From: Klebsormidium nitens
Lineage: Eukaryota > Streptophyta > Klebsormidiophyceae > Klebsormidiales > Klebsormidiaceae
DNA: 52,936 nucleotides
Assembly (NCBI GenBank): GCA_000708835.1
Contig: DF237547.1
Location: forward strand, 1-52,936
Direction: 5' to 3'
The notes under the pieces are model-generated. The model saw only the letters and a program-made list of their open reading frames with translations. It was not told where the DNA came from and made no database searches. This document shows positions 23,272-34,675 of the stretch, piece after piece; position 1 is the first letter of the stretch, and each line of letters starts with the position of its first letter. A program made the translations under genes and the position numbers.

Positions 23272-26200
23272 CTAAACCGTGTCCCCGGCCATTTGGAGGG
23301 CGCTCAGCATCGCGATCGCGGCCGTCTCCACTCGGAGGCGACGGGGGCCGAGCCCCACGGGGACTGCGCCGGCAGATTGCAGGCTTGCGAGCTCGCCTTC
23401 CGTGAAATCTGAGTAGGGAGAATTCAAAGACCAGGTTAATGAGGAGCACTGTCATTGTGCCTGTTGTATGTTGTGAAAGTAAGCTTTCTACACAATTCCA
23501 ACACAAGATTTCTTGGCTGGACGTCCATGATACTGAGAAGGTATCTTTCGCTTGGGCGCTGTGGGTCTGCCGCTACCCTGAAAACGCTTCTTTAGAAACT
23601 CGCTGCATATTCGTTACCGAGTTGCAAACCGCAAACGACAAGCGTTGGAGATGAGGCTCGTCAGAAAGTTCACAAATGCTACTGCAGTGATTCCAGACAA
23701 CAGCCTTCACCGAAGTTTTAAAGCTTCGGCAAAGGCATGCCCGACTAACTTCTCCCAGAGCGCATCAGTAAGGTTTTCAGTCACGGCAGTTGAAATCTTT
23801 ACCAGACGGCCACATCAGAGGCTGGTGAAACCAGCTTTAGAATCCCTACCAAGTAAATAAGAAGCCCAATCATCGCCTCTGCTTCGTCGCCGTGGCTTGA
23901 TGTCTATACTTGCACAAATGATGCACAAAGGAGCGAACCCATCCTCGAAGAACGCCGTCAAGACTTCGCCGTCCTCTCCCTTGGGATCATAAAGAAGAAG
24001 AAAAGAAACCCTTTGGAAGGGAGTACACGAGTACTCGGCTCGAGTTGGGAAACGAGCCGAAAGGCTTCAAATCGCAGGAAAAGCCTCGCTGGAGCAAAAG
24101 CAGGGTAATAGTGTGGGCAGATGCAGCGACTCACCCCCCTCAGGGCCGACAAGGAGCAGACCTCCTTTGAGCGGAGGAGGCGTTGCGCGGTAGCTTTCCA
24201 GTAGCGGGCCTGCGCCGGCAGTTGCCAGGTAAGCCCAATTCGACGCCACCTGCAAAGGTGAACATACACACATGACGCTTTGGAGATGAAGATGCGCATG
24301 AGGGCTTTCTTAGGTGTGGGCTTTCTGTTCAAGTCAGAAGCAGGTGACAGTCATGAGAGTGCTTTGATGGTAAGGGGTTTCGCTGTGGCTGACTTGTACC
24401 CTACCGACTTGAGCCTCTGTGTATTCACACAGTCGCCAGCAGTCAGTTCGAGGAATCAAATCAGCGCAAAGGCCTCCTCCCAACCCGTGCAACCGCTTAG
24501 AAAGCCTGCTGAGAAACCGTACCATCCACGTTGACACCGGTCAGGAAAAATGGAAAGACATCGCAGAGCAAGTCTTGCTAGAGAGTAACTAAAGAACTTC
24601 AAGGAAAGCGGGTCAACTCACTGTGGGAAGTAACCGCTGAATCGGTAGAGGCTCCCGCACCGCCATCCCATGCAGCCGCTGGCACTGCTTAGTGGCCGCC
24701 AGAGTGACCCGCTCCCACCGCTCGATGCGTTCGCCGACTGAGGGGGAGCGCTCCGTCAGCAGCGGCTGCAAAGCGGAAGCCCCCAGCTCCGTACACTTCT
24801 CCACCAGCCAGTCGGCGCGGCCACCTTTCAGACTGCCTGTACAGGTGGATGGTCGCCTTTTTGTACCTGAATGTCATGCTTCTGCTTCTGAGCGGCTCTG
24901 TTCGAGGTAAGCGTGCACCTGACGGGGGGTGAGATTCGGGCGATAGTGAGGGAACCCTGGCAAGGAAAAGCTGATATGACAAGCTGGTCTTGTCGTTAAG
25001 TGCTCTGAAGTCCTCCACCAGCCAGTCTGCGCGGCCACCTTTCAGACTGCCTGCACATGTATATGGTCGCCCTCTGGGTGCTCCAGCGTCATGCCTCTGC
25101 TTCTGGGCGGCCCTGTTCGGGGTAAGAACGCGACTAACAAGGGACAAATTATCGGGCGCGAATGAAGGGAACGCTTGTGGGCGGAGAAAGGTGATTCGAC
25201 AAGCTGATCTGAAGTCCCTTGAGCCGGAAGAGAGAATGATAGACACATGGAAGGTTGTAAGAAGCAGCAAAACCTCGAAAAAAGCGCAGATAGTCACATG
25301 AAACGCAGACTCCTGCAGCTTTTAAGTCAAAAGGCAGATCAGGGACAGGCAGGCAGGCTACAAGGATTCTGGTCAGGACAAGGGAGAGAACACTGGAAGA
25401 CGCAAGCATATGTAGCAAACATAGTAGTACAAGCTAGCAATTGGGCTGTTACGAACGCTGATATGAACGCGCACCATGTCAGGGAGAGTTCATTCTTACC
25501 GCACGCAACAACCACCTCCCAGTTGCAGAGTGGAGGCGGGACTCGGACAGGCTCCTCCTCTGCCTGGAGGCTTGCTCCGTCCTTTCCCAGGTGCTCAATT
25601 GTACAAAGCGCCAGGCCACCTTTGCCGTCAAAAAGCTCAAGTCTGCACACAAGAGTACTCCATGAACGGCCATATCGATACTTTCGACCCGCGATGAAAA
25701 ATTGCGCACTCAAAGCACTGGACGCTGCAACGTTGGGCCCCTTAAGCCCGAGCGAGCCTGTTCAAACTTTTGCCACAGGGGCACCCAAGTGAAGATCGAT
25801 GTTCTCTAACCAGTGTGAAAGCTCTCAGTACTACTGGGACGAGTAGTGATGGTTTTCTTTGTCCCACAGTGGCCTTTTACCTGACCAGAATCCCAACAGT
25901 CTGTACTCATGAAGGAGAATGCAAGTCACCACAACACCCATGCATTTAAATTCCCTTATGGGACTCAGGAAAGAGAATGAGTTTCCTCGTCACCCCGGAC
26001 CCTCTCCTTGGCTAGCACGCCCTCACAGGATAATTTGATTGGATCAAGAGATGGATGCTGTGTCTTAAGCATCGATCAGAGGCACGAAAGGGAAGGCAGC
26101 ATTCAGCAACTGGACAACACATACTCTTTAGACTTCAGTAACATCAGAAGAAAATCCACAAACGTATCAACCGAATAACCAAGAAGAAGGAAGTGCCGTC

Positions 26201-27056
26201 CCTCTGCACCTGTTTCCCTCTTTCATGCGCAGCGCCCTGGCCATGTGCCACAGCTCGTTGCCATCCAGGCGTACGCTTTGTCCCTTGCAAAGAGGCAGGC
26301 GCTCGATGAAAAACCGGGGGAGACCGCCGCGCGCCTGGTCCGAAGTTTCTTTCACAGAAAGGTTAACCTGAGAAGCTGCAAGCAGACAGCTATCATCCAG
26401 ATCAAGTTCATTCATGACAAACAAATTTGATCATACACCATGTTTCAACGAGACTCTGATCTATGGGCAACCATCAAGGTCCCCTTGTTTTGACTTCAGT
26501 GTCCACATACTTGGACTATAGCGCGACCATCTTATCCTGAGGAGGCAAAGGCAATGTTTGGCAGATGTTCGGCCAGATGCAGAACAGACTCTGACGGCTT
26601 CAGCGAAGGAGACCTTTGAGAAAGGTGGTTCTGAATGTTTCCAAAATGCAAGCAGACCTGACTGACGCTGATTGTTTCGCAGCAGCAGCTTGAGAAAAAA
26701 GCTGTCCACAAGAATTTTCATTCAGACAATAAACCTGCCAACTCGTATGTGGCAATTGAATATGTCATGACACCTACCGCAAATGAGTTTGTTGCATATA
26801 ATCTTCAGATGCTCAGATATAGGGCACCACTACTGACAAAGTCAATAACACCAAGCATTCTCTTTTCCCAAGGCCCGTTTGGCGTCTCACCAGAAGCGGC
26901 ATAAGTTCTGCTGGGACACTTGACGATAAGAAAGCGGTTCTTGTTTGCAGCCAGTTGTGTGAAGGCGCTTTTTGTTGGCCCGCCAACTTCAGACCAGGCT
27001 CTACAGGCGAGCAGTCCTTGCATTCTCCCAGTGTGTTGTGAAGCAAGGCTTGACAT
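23272..27056 (-). CDS. rsmE: RsmE-type 16S rRNA m3U methyltransferase, organelle-targeted
   Basis: RsmE enzymes are SPOUT methyltransferases that put a methyl group on N3 of U1498 (E. coli numbering) in small-subunit rRNA, using S-adenosylmethionine. Exons on the minus strand: 27056-26891, 26375-26210, 25642-25500, 24836-24622, 24249-24135 and 23408-23272, all GT-AG and phase-consistent (313 residues; bacterial RsmE about 245). Residues 1-70 are Ser/Arg/Ala-rich with few acids, as in a transit peptide. The N-terminal PUA-like domain starts GGLPRFFIERLPL and includes LELFDGKGGLALC. The SPOUT domain shows LKGGRADWLVEKCTELGA, LLTERS, ERWERVTLAATKQC, then LLLVGPEGDFTEGELASL and VGLGPRRLRVETAAIAMLSA. 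GPEG and LGPRRLRVETA form the knotted methionine-cofactor site. The target is therefore probably plastid or mitochondrial 16S-type rRNA (inference). It is divergent from eL34. The exon 4 start is duplicated in intron 3. Confidence 0.93.
24799..25230 (-). repeat. Tandem duplication (period 214) of the intron 3/exon 4 junction of RsmE
   Basis: Two copies of a unit of about 214 bases lie head to tail, 24799-25012 and 25013-25230. Both contain, on the plus strand, CCACCAGCCAGTC(G/T)GCGCGGCC followed by CACCTTTCAGACTGCCTG. On the minus strand this is the 3' splice site and first 40 or so bases of exon 4, coding GSLKGGRADWLVE, plus about 170 bases of intron. The copy at 24799-25012 is joined to the rest of exon 4. 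In the upstream copy the frame diverges straight after LVE, and no 5' splice site is obvious. The intron parts are much more diverged than the exon part. Confidence 0.85.
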
Positions 27057-27568
27057 CCTTCCTGCAAATCCCTTTAGGTTCTGAAGGCGCAAGCACTCTG
27101 CAGTTGCTAATTTGAGCTCAAATGGGAGCTGCAGGCGACATTCTCCTGAGCCCGTTCACTGAGTTTCTACTGCTCCCTACGGGGAGCACCACCAAATGTC
27201 TTCAGTCCAAGCTTTCAACAAAACACTCCTTGTGTGCGCTCTTCGAAACCACCAGCAAAAGCAAAGTGGCTCCACACAATGACAATAATGTGAGAACTAC
27301 TGAAGCGTTTTCTGAGCTGCGAAGCTCGCTGGCAACTAGACAAGCGTCAAAAAGCATGGCCCAAGTTCCAGGTCGTACAGTGGTTTTACGATTAATGGCA
27401 GAATATGTCCGTGGTTGTCAATGTCGCTCTACGTGCTTCAAATCCTGGCGTAGAGCGTCCCGCTCGGAGAGGAAGCAAAGTCGGCCTCGTCCGCCGTCTT
27501 CCCCCCTTTTCCAGCTGCACCCCTCTCAGCGCCGTTGCTAGGGCCGGTGTTTCAGCAAGGCAGCAGCC
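27057..27568. promoter_or_regulatory. Divergent promoter region between RsmE (minus) and eL34 (plus)
   Basis: The two start codons are 512 bases apart on opposite strands, so promoters and 5' untranslated leaders of both genes must lie here unless untranslated exons extend further. Just before the eL34 ATG is a pyrimidine-rich stretch (CCCCCCTTTTCC at about 27504-27515), of the sort found at transcription starts of ribosomal protein genes. I see no clear TATA box. Confidence 0.5.
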
Positions 27569-30248
27569 ATGGTGCAGCGGTTGACTTACCGGAGGCGGCA
27601 CTCCTATGCCACCAAGTCCAACCAGGTCAGGAAGGTCAAGACCCCTGGTGAGTGCCCTAGCGTGATGCGCTTGCCGGATTGCTTCTAGGGTTGTGATGAC
27701 CATGTTCGACGTCGGTAGCGTGGGGCTGTTTTCCTGCTGACATGCTCTGCCGACATGGTTCGCTTGGGAGCCTCTGATTTTCTGGCAGTTCGGACCTTCT
27801 CTGGTGTGCTGAAGGTACCTGTATGCTGTCCCAATGGTTGATTCTCACCGGCTGGAATGCTTCTCGTCGTTAGAAGGAGCATCGGTGAAAAGGAGCCATT
27901 TCTCTTTGGAGCCTGGAAGGTCTTTCCTGGCTAGGCGGATAAGCCAGGTCGCACAAAGTGTCACGCAATGATCACGGTGCTCTTTTTGGTAATGGTCCGT
28001 CACAATGGCCTATATGCAAGGGCAGAGATGCTTGTGAAGGTCTTCTCTGGAGATCAGTCTTTGTGCGTTTAGAACTACGGTAATGGTTGTCAGGAGCTTC
28101 TCGGGCCTGAGGATTTTCCACGAGTAGCAAATTATTGTTGTTGGTTAACGACACGGAAAGCCTTTTTACACACATACGCTGCGGGGATAAACTTCTGCTG
28201 CTTTGTGATTCCCTAGGGCTTCCCCATCTGAGATGTCAGAGTTGCTCATTTAGCTTGCCTCCATAGTCGTGCTGGCATGGCTCATTCAGCGCGTTTGTGC
28301 AAACAGGCACGTTTGCATTCGTCTCAATACACATTTTTTGCATACGCCCTCTCTTCTGAAAGTCCTTTTCCAATTCATCAGAGTAGCTTGACCTCAGCGA
28401 TCCGAACGGTCAATCCTCTTTTCAGGTGGTAAGTTGACCCTACACATTGCAAAGAAGCGCGCCAACGGGCCCAAGTGCGCTAAGACCAATGTCAGGCTAC
28501 CTGGGGTGAGTACGCAGGGCCTACTTCGCTCGTTAGTACAACTTTGCATGGATGAGTTATGTAGACATTGCCCAAATGCAGACGTTGGCAGCGCTATGCA
28601 AAACGGGCCACAGATTGTCCCGGAGTGAGAAGTTTTCACTTCTCACTCGATCTTTATAATGAAGCATAGTGCGACGGCAATGAGGGAACGGGAAGATGAG
28701 GACTTTTCCCCGGAAGAGGGCAGATACAAACAAAGGGGGCAGATACAAAGGAACAAGGGCAATATGATATGGAGGGAAAGCCTAGTTTCGCCAGAGGTGG
28801 AGGTCGATACTTCTGGGCACAAATGTTGACTTGGCAGTTTCAGCCACAGATTGCGGGGGCGGAACAGATGTAGTGATGCGGGAGTGGGTAGAGATGGCGA
28901 CTGCTTTCTGGACGAACCCTGGGGCTAAGGCAGCTGGAAAACATCTCTTGTTCTTGAATAGCTATGCCCTATTGGAGCGCGTCATGTTGGCTTCTCTAGC
29001 CCGTCGAATCAGCCACCCACTCGCGGTCTCGTAACTGCACAAATCAGAATTCTGCCAAAACTGTAAACCGAACAGCCGAGAGCTTTTGGGCGACGGGCTT
29101 GTTGGAGCGCTTTAGATCAACGTCCCTGCAGAAAGCTGCTACTTTGGTGAGCTGTCTGAAATGATTGGATTGGAGAAGCAAGGGGCAGGTTTTGTCCTAA
29201 AGTCTTTGACGGCAGCTTTTAAATCTGCGCCTTTTTTGCAGATTCCTCATTTGCGGCCGACAGAGTACAGCAGCAGGCGCCTGTCGAAGAGGCATAAGAC
29301 TGTGAACCGGGCGTACGGAGGGGTCATGAGCGCGGGAGTTGTCAGGGAGAGGTAGGGCCCTTCGTTGATCAAACTTTTTTGTACATCGCGTGTGAACAGG
29401 CGAGCCAGGATTGGTAGCGGCCCGGTCGGGTTACGTTCTTTTGTATTTAACGCCACCTTAACTCAAGCGAGGTCTCACCGTAGGATCAATTGACCCAGGA
29501 CGAGTGCAGACTGTCTTGATGGCTCCGTTTTATTCATGCGACAACTGAGTCGGAGGGGATTCTCGTTTGTCAATACCCTCAAATATTTTCAACATAGGGT
29601 GATCATTAGGCATTCAAAGTACAGAGATGTATGTTTTATGTTTTTGAAACATGTTTTGGGGGTCGCATCAGCACAATTGCAGTTTGAAACACTTTGCACA
29701 AGCAGTTGGAAGTCGCATCAGACCATCGAGTATGTCCACAAGGTGCAGCCGTTAGAAGATTGCTGCTTTTAAGATGGCAAGACGAGTTAGCAGTTGAGAG
29801 AGCCATCGTGTTGCAGGTCCATCCTGGTCGTTTGGATTGCACTTCTTTGCCGGGGTTGAATTCGTGTAGACAGGATTGGGGCAGAAGTGATCGATCCTGG
29901 ATGCTGCTGAATGGTCTTAGGGGAATTGCTTCAGAAGGAGCATAGCAAGAAACGAAGATTCTTTGCGGGTTTTTCTAGTAGTGAAGGAGCCACTATTTGT
30001 TTCCTGTGGAAGAAGAGTCAAACATCCTCTGTCCACGTCTGGTTGATTACGTTGTGCGGAGGAAGTGGCCATCGCAGTAAACACCAAGCGACAAGATTAA
30101 TGCCGTTAAGAAAACTCTTGTACTCATCTCTATGCGCTTTTGATGCAGGATTGTTCGTGCTTTCCTTGTCGAGGAGCAGAAAATCGTGAAGAAGGTGCTC
30201 AAGATCCAAAAGTCAAAGGAGAAGGCAGCGGCCAAGGCCTCCGCATAA
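27569..30248 (+). CDS. RPL34: 60S ribosomal protein eL34
   Basis: This is a cytosolic large-subunit ribosomal protein with a zinc-ribbon-like core. Four exons, 27569-27647, 28426-28505, 29242-29351 and 30149-30248, have GT-AG junctions in matching phase and give 122 residues, the normal length. The start [19 protein letters not shown] is diagnostic, followed by [20 protein letters not shown] and [13 protein letters not shown]. Exon 3 gives [20 protein letters not shown] and [20 protein letters not shown], and the tail is Lys/Ala-rich ([10 protein letters not shown]). Plant eL34 usually reads YQTTKKRA where this has LHIAKKRA, and the second CxxC of the family (near the GPKC motif) appears reduced. 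The three introns are 740-800 bases each, much larger than the exons. Identification is secure. Confidence 0.97.
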
Positions 30249-31925
30249 GCTTCCCCTGAGGTTCAGGATTTATATGACCACTCTTGTAAACAAGTTCAAC
30301 GCGGCTCTTGCTTCTATGTCTGCTTTTCCACCATGGTTCAGATAGCCGACTGCGATGCCCGACTGCGATGCGGATGATACATGCTTGGGGGTAGCTGCAC
30401 ACATATTTGATTCGGGGGCTGAGCGATGCACAATAATAGCCACTTGGAGGCCTGAAGTCGAATCGGCTGTGCAGCCGCCTGCGTTATTGAGTCCTTTTGT
30501 GATGAGGATCGACGGCTTGATCGGTATTGGAAGCGACATGGCATCTTTGACGGAAATGCACTGTGTCACCCACGTTATGGACATCCTGGCACTTGCTTAT
30601 TCCGACCGATTGCACTGTTTTGTGTTGTCCTCGTACACATTGCGCGATTTCATTGTCATCATCGATTCGATTGAACACACCCACACTTTCCTGGATATTT
30701 CAGTTCAGGACAAGCGTGTGGCATGCAGCCAGGCGGCATGCATGGTCCAACTTTTTAAACAGTGGCTTCATCGCACTTGACTCTTCCACACAGTCGATTT
30801 TGACCGCCAGCATGTGTGCTGCGAAGCTGGCGCAGGGTTTGATCCCTTTTCTATGTATACGTACTTGCGCTTCTCAGCACGTGCTCAGGTATTCTTAAGA
30901 TGTGGCCCCTGCTCCTGTCTAACCTTATACATGAAGCCCATGCAGAACCTAGAGCTCGGAGCTCCGGGCCCTTGTGCAAAAGATCGCGATGGGCCCGTAA
31001 ATTACCCACACGGATAGCTCTGGCATGTTAATGCTTGCAATGCAAGACACGTATGGAAAATGTTGCCCTTGAAGATCTGCACATGAATCATGGGTCCGAA
31101 TCGATGGGCAGTGCACGACTGTCCACCGCCGCTCTGTTCGTAGATCAAGCAAGAGACGGCCAGCTAGCTCGTATACAGGTATCGCAAGTCAGTGCAGGCC
31201 GCCTAACATAGCTGCTGCCGCCAAGTGCTCATCGCAGAAGAGAATATATCTTGGCATGCAGGTTGTCCGCGCGGCAAACTGTCTCGACTCAAAGGCCTGG
31301 GGTCGCAATCGGTGAGCATGCCACCCACACCTGTGCCTCTAGGGGCCGGAGCACACTCAAAGCATCATGATTCAACCATACTGATCCTTGGTCACCCTTC
31401 AAGTTCAGCATCTATGTGAAGATCGACTGCCAGCAGTAGCTAGCAGGACAGCCATGGGCCGCAGAAGCAGGATCTGAAAGGAGCTGGGCCCAGGACCACG
31501 TACTCCCGAGCATTGCAGTGTCATCCAAAATGCAGATCGAGTTCTTGACGTTGATGAGCATCATTTGGGCAGTTCCATTTGAAAATTACAAAGCAGCAAC
31601 CTGCAGTCTTTGCTTGCTAGCTAGTGTAAGCCAGTGTAAGCGGTATGCATTTCTCTTTGAAAAGCGCAAGGCCGAATGTTTTGGTAGATCCTTACGACGG
31701 CTGTACAAGTCAGTCCAATCAACTTCCTTCTCCCCTAGATTTGTTGCAGGCATGACCTTGATGCTAGCTGATCTCACTTTCCTTGTTACTGCTTAATCTA
31801 GCAGCTTGTGGAACAAAACAGATTTGACTTTATGAAACCCTGGACTACTTACGCAGCTGCCCAAGTTCATCAGTATACAGCTTTATTCATGTTGACCCAC
31901 ACCTTGTCCAATTAGAACAAAGCGT
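30249..31925. other. Intergenic region between eL34 and the F-box-like gene
   Basis: No gene is recognised. The start is the eL34 3' untranslated region. A plus-strand frame of 141 codons (30355-30780) has no known domain and ordinary composition. From about 30900 to 31480 the sequence is rich in short palindromes (GAGCTC, GGGCCC, GTATAC, GCTAGC), like the stretches at 9720-10180 and 21180-21560. A 13-base direct duplication (CGACTGCGATGCC-like) lies at about 30347-30374. Confidence 0.4.
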
Positions 31926-32825
31926 TCAGAGTTTGACTCTCACCACCCGTACCATGATTGCAAGGAAGATCGCTATCATCACCACCCCCAGCGCTCCAAA
32001 GCACATGGAGCACAGGAACTGCCGCCGGAAGGCTCTTGCGCACGGCCGGCAGTGCGTCCTCTCCAGGTGGTCGCCTGTGCGGCTGCAGACTTGGGGACAC
32101 AGAGCATTCACCTTGCAACGCTTGCAGAGGACTCCCTTGCACTCTCTGCACAGCTCGATCCTTCTGCACCGTCCGCACAGGCCCAAGTCATCTGCCTTTG
32201 CCCCACAGGTAGCACACAGGTGACTGTAGACCGCAACCTGACCCCCCGCGCGGGTCAGATCGAACTGTGACAAGTAAGTGAGGTTTTCTGCGTAGATGGC
32301 TTTGATGTTGTTAAAGCTCAGATTTGTTCTAGACTTGTCCCAGGGGGCCTCCAACTTCTGGTCCAAGCGAGTGAGAAGGTGAACAAACTCAGCTGACGTC
32401 ACTCTACAGCGGGAGATGTCAATCTTTGAGGGGGGTGAGGCGTGCTTGTCTATTCTTTCCAGAATAGCCTCGAGGCTGGCGTTCGTGAGCTTGCAGCACC
32501 CTGCCAGGTCAATGACCCTCGTTCTAGTTCTTCTCCCACTCCCTGCTCGCTGATCAAGCTCCAAGAACTGCGCATCCGTCAGCCGCTTCACTACACTTCT
32601 GTCAACCCCTCCCCCTGGCAGTTTCCTAGTGAAGCGCAAAGGAAAGTTGGCCCACAGAGCCTGGCTGGAGGCAGCCTCATAGAACCCCTTGTTGACAAGA
32701 CGCACTCTAGAGAGCTCAAAAACGTCCAGGTCTTTGAGGATGGATGGTAGGACAGCATAAGGGAAGTTGGCTCCAGCAATACCGGTATCGCCAGCTCCGC
32801 CGTTGCCTCCAGCAGGTGCCGCCAT
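31926..32825 (-). CDS. F-box-like protein with Cys-rich domain and C-terminal membrane segment
   Basis: This is a single uninterrupted frame of 299 residues from the ATG at 32825. Residues 1-20 are Gly/Ala-rich. Residues 21-62 (FPYAVLPSILKDL, then RLVNKGFYEAASSQALWANF) resemble an F-box, the adaptor domain that binds SKP1 in SCF ubiquitin ligases. Residues 100-190 contain leucine-rich-repeat-like pieces (VIDLAGCCKLTNASLEAIL and IDISRCRVTSAEFVHLL), as in AMN1-type F-box proteins. Residues 204-262 have a dense Cys array (Cys 204, 207, 217, 220, 226, 229, 234, 237, 243, 247, 259, 262; His 253 or 258 may also bind), suggesting several zinc sites. Residues 270-294 are hydrophobic (MCFGALGVVMIAIFLAIMV) and followed by basic residues, so the protein may be tail-anchored. 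Function and membrane are unknown; the combination is unusual for an F-box protein. Confidence 0.8.
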   Translation of the reverse strand: MAAPAGGNGGAGDTGIAGANFPYAVLPSILKDLDVFELSRVRLVNKGFYEAASSQALWANFPLRFTRKLPGGGVDRSVVKRLTDAQFLELDQRAGSGRRTRTRVIDLAGCCKLTNASLEAILERIDKHASPPSKIDISRCRVTSAEFVHLLTRLDQKLEAPWDKSRTNLSFNNIKAIYAENLTYLSQFDLTRAGGQVAVYSHLCATCGAKADDLGLCGRCRRIELCRECKGVLCKRCKVNALCPQVCSRTGDHLERTHCRPCARAFRRQFLCSMCFGALGVVMIAIFLAIMVRVVRVKL

Positions 32826-34660
32826 ATTCTACAGCCCGCACAATACTTGAAAGGCGTTACACCTCTTTGCAGCGAAGCAAGCACTTCTGAACATGTGTCT
32901 GTCAACAGTGTTGCTGGAATCTGGACAGAGGGATCGCATTCATGCATGGGGGATCCCCGCAGTCGACGAGCGCATCATAATGCGGCATACCGTATATCGC
33001 CCGCTCGGCGCTCAGGCGGCCGCCCCTGAAATCTAGGCGGCCGCAGTCCCGACCGCAACCAATTGAACGGTCTTGAATTAATCTCGTAGTGCATCGGCGG
33101 TCCTTACTGCTTGATTCCAGATCGACGGCGCTTTGCAATCACAAACCCTCTAGCAAACATCGCAACGGCAACTTGAACTTCCAATTCGTCAGCGCGGCGG
33201 CCAGCCGCGCGCGCGGCGTGAGAGGGAGCAGACGGATGAACCTTGAACCGACGGATGCTATTGTAATAGCATTTGTCTAGCATCGACGGTGCTCATGTGC
33301 TCATGACCTCATGGCTTTGAAGCTTACGCTGATCCAGCGGCTGAGTTCGGTCTAGTTATTATATTGCAGCGATGGGGCGCCCGGCCTGCGCTTGCAGCCT
33401 CAAATTGTCCCTGACAATGTCAAAGCAGCTTCGGACAAGATAGACTGCATGGCGGGACTCGCTAGGATCGAGAGGGCTGCCTTGCGCGCAGGACATAAAA
33501 GACTCCGATCAGAATGATGAACCTTCTGCAATCGTGTCCAAAAGCTACTGGGGTTCCTCGTGCCGCGAAAGGAACCATTCGATCTGCAACGCAGGAAAGC
33601 GCGCGAGTCTTACCTTTAGCAGCTTGTAAAAGCTTAGCAAGGGAACCTTCTTTTGATATGCTATGACGCTTCCGTTCACGCCGATGAAGTGCTTCAGGCT
33701 GCTACGCAGTTCTGCTTCGACGCAAACCTCAATATCAAGCAGCCAAAAAGCGCAAGATGCAGCGTAGTATCAGAGGCCATTGTGACCACTCTCTGGTAGA
33801 CCGCGAAGAAGGCATCAGGATGGAAACGGAGCGCCAAATGAAAGGAAGCCAGATGGGATTGGGAATGAAGCGGGAGAGAGAGCAGCATGCAAACAATGGC
33901 AGTGCTGCGCAGAGAGACACGGTGCGGAATAATCTCCCTTCAAAGGAATTCCACGCAAGAGACATGGCATTTGGATAGCATGTCAGTGCATGAAGCATGA
34001 CCCTTGCAACAGCAGAGTCTGCAGACGGCTTGAAGGCCTCGTCAGGATCTACGACGTGGTCTGTCGTAGCGCAAAAGGACAAAAGAGAAGCTGAATAGTC
34101 TTTCAAGGCTAGGCTTCTGCTGCCTGGAAGAACACCATTTATGATCATTCTCTTGACTATTGTCAGGACTCAGTCGCATCCTGTCTATACAAGCTGTTTG
34201 CGTGATGCATTCAAGTTGGTTGGAAAACCTTCTCCTCTGATTTTGCTTCTGGCGAGGCTCCTTTGCTCTGGCTGACAGTACATTGTTCAGCTTTGACCCA
34301 GTACAGAAGGCGAAGAAGGCGAAGGACGTAACAGAGTTGCCAGCGAGCAAAAGAGTTCCTCTTTTAATTGCCTTTTCTAAGAGTGGAGAAATAATAAATC
34401 AGGGTAGGGCCCTATTCTGTCCTTCACACTGCTTCGGAGTAAGATTTACCCAGGGTCCTGGATCCGAAGTTGTCGCTTTCAGAGAGAGAGTTGGGTTGGT
34501 GCAACCTTGAAGGTCTGTATATGAGCACCTGCTTAAAAACAGATGGTAATCAGAAAGAGGAGAAATATCAAGCGGTCTGTTTGAGGGATGACCTTCGTGC
34601 TAATTTCAACATACGACTTGGTGTGCCTAATCAGGCAGAATCTGTGCCTTGTCGTTGCAG
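32826..34660. other. Region upstream of the RRM gene; no secure exon
   Basis: The region holds the promoter side of the F-box-like gene and the 5' side of the RRM gene. It has a Lys-rich plus-strand frame near 34296-34330 (VQKAKKAKDV) and a frame at 33757-33978 rich in Glu, Arg and Met. I looked for an NTF2-like domain, because G3BP proteins carry one before their acidic region, and found no convincing match. Short palindromes and GCGC/CGCG runs occur at about 32940-33060 and 33190-33230. Confidence 0.4.
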
Positions 34661-34675
34661 GACACCAACTTCTGG

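Noticed and set aside
23958-24020. A minus-strand GEDGEVLTAFFEDG piece as an RsmE exon
   Set aside because: It first looked like the segment after GPEG, but the real continuation (DFTEGELASL, then LGPRRLRVETA) is at 23408-23272 and joins in phase, leaving this inside the intron.
27692-27776. A box C/D snoRNA in eL34 intron 1 (GTGATGA ... CTGA)
   Set aside because: The boxes are present, but the flanks do not form a terminal stem and no guide could be assigned.
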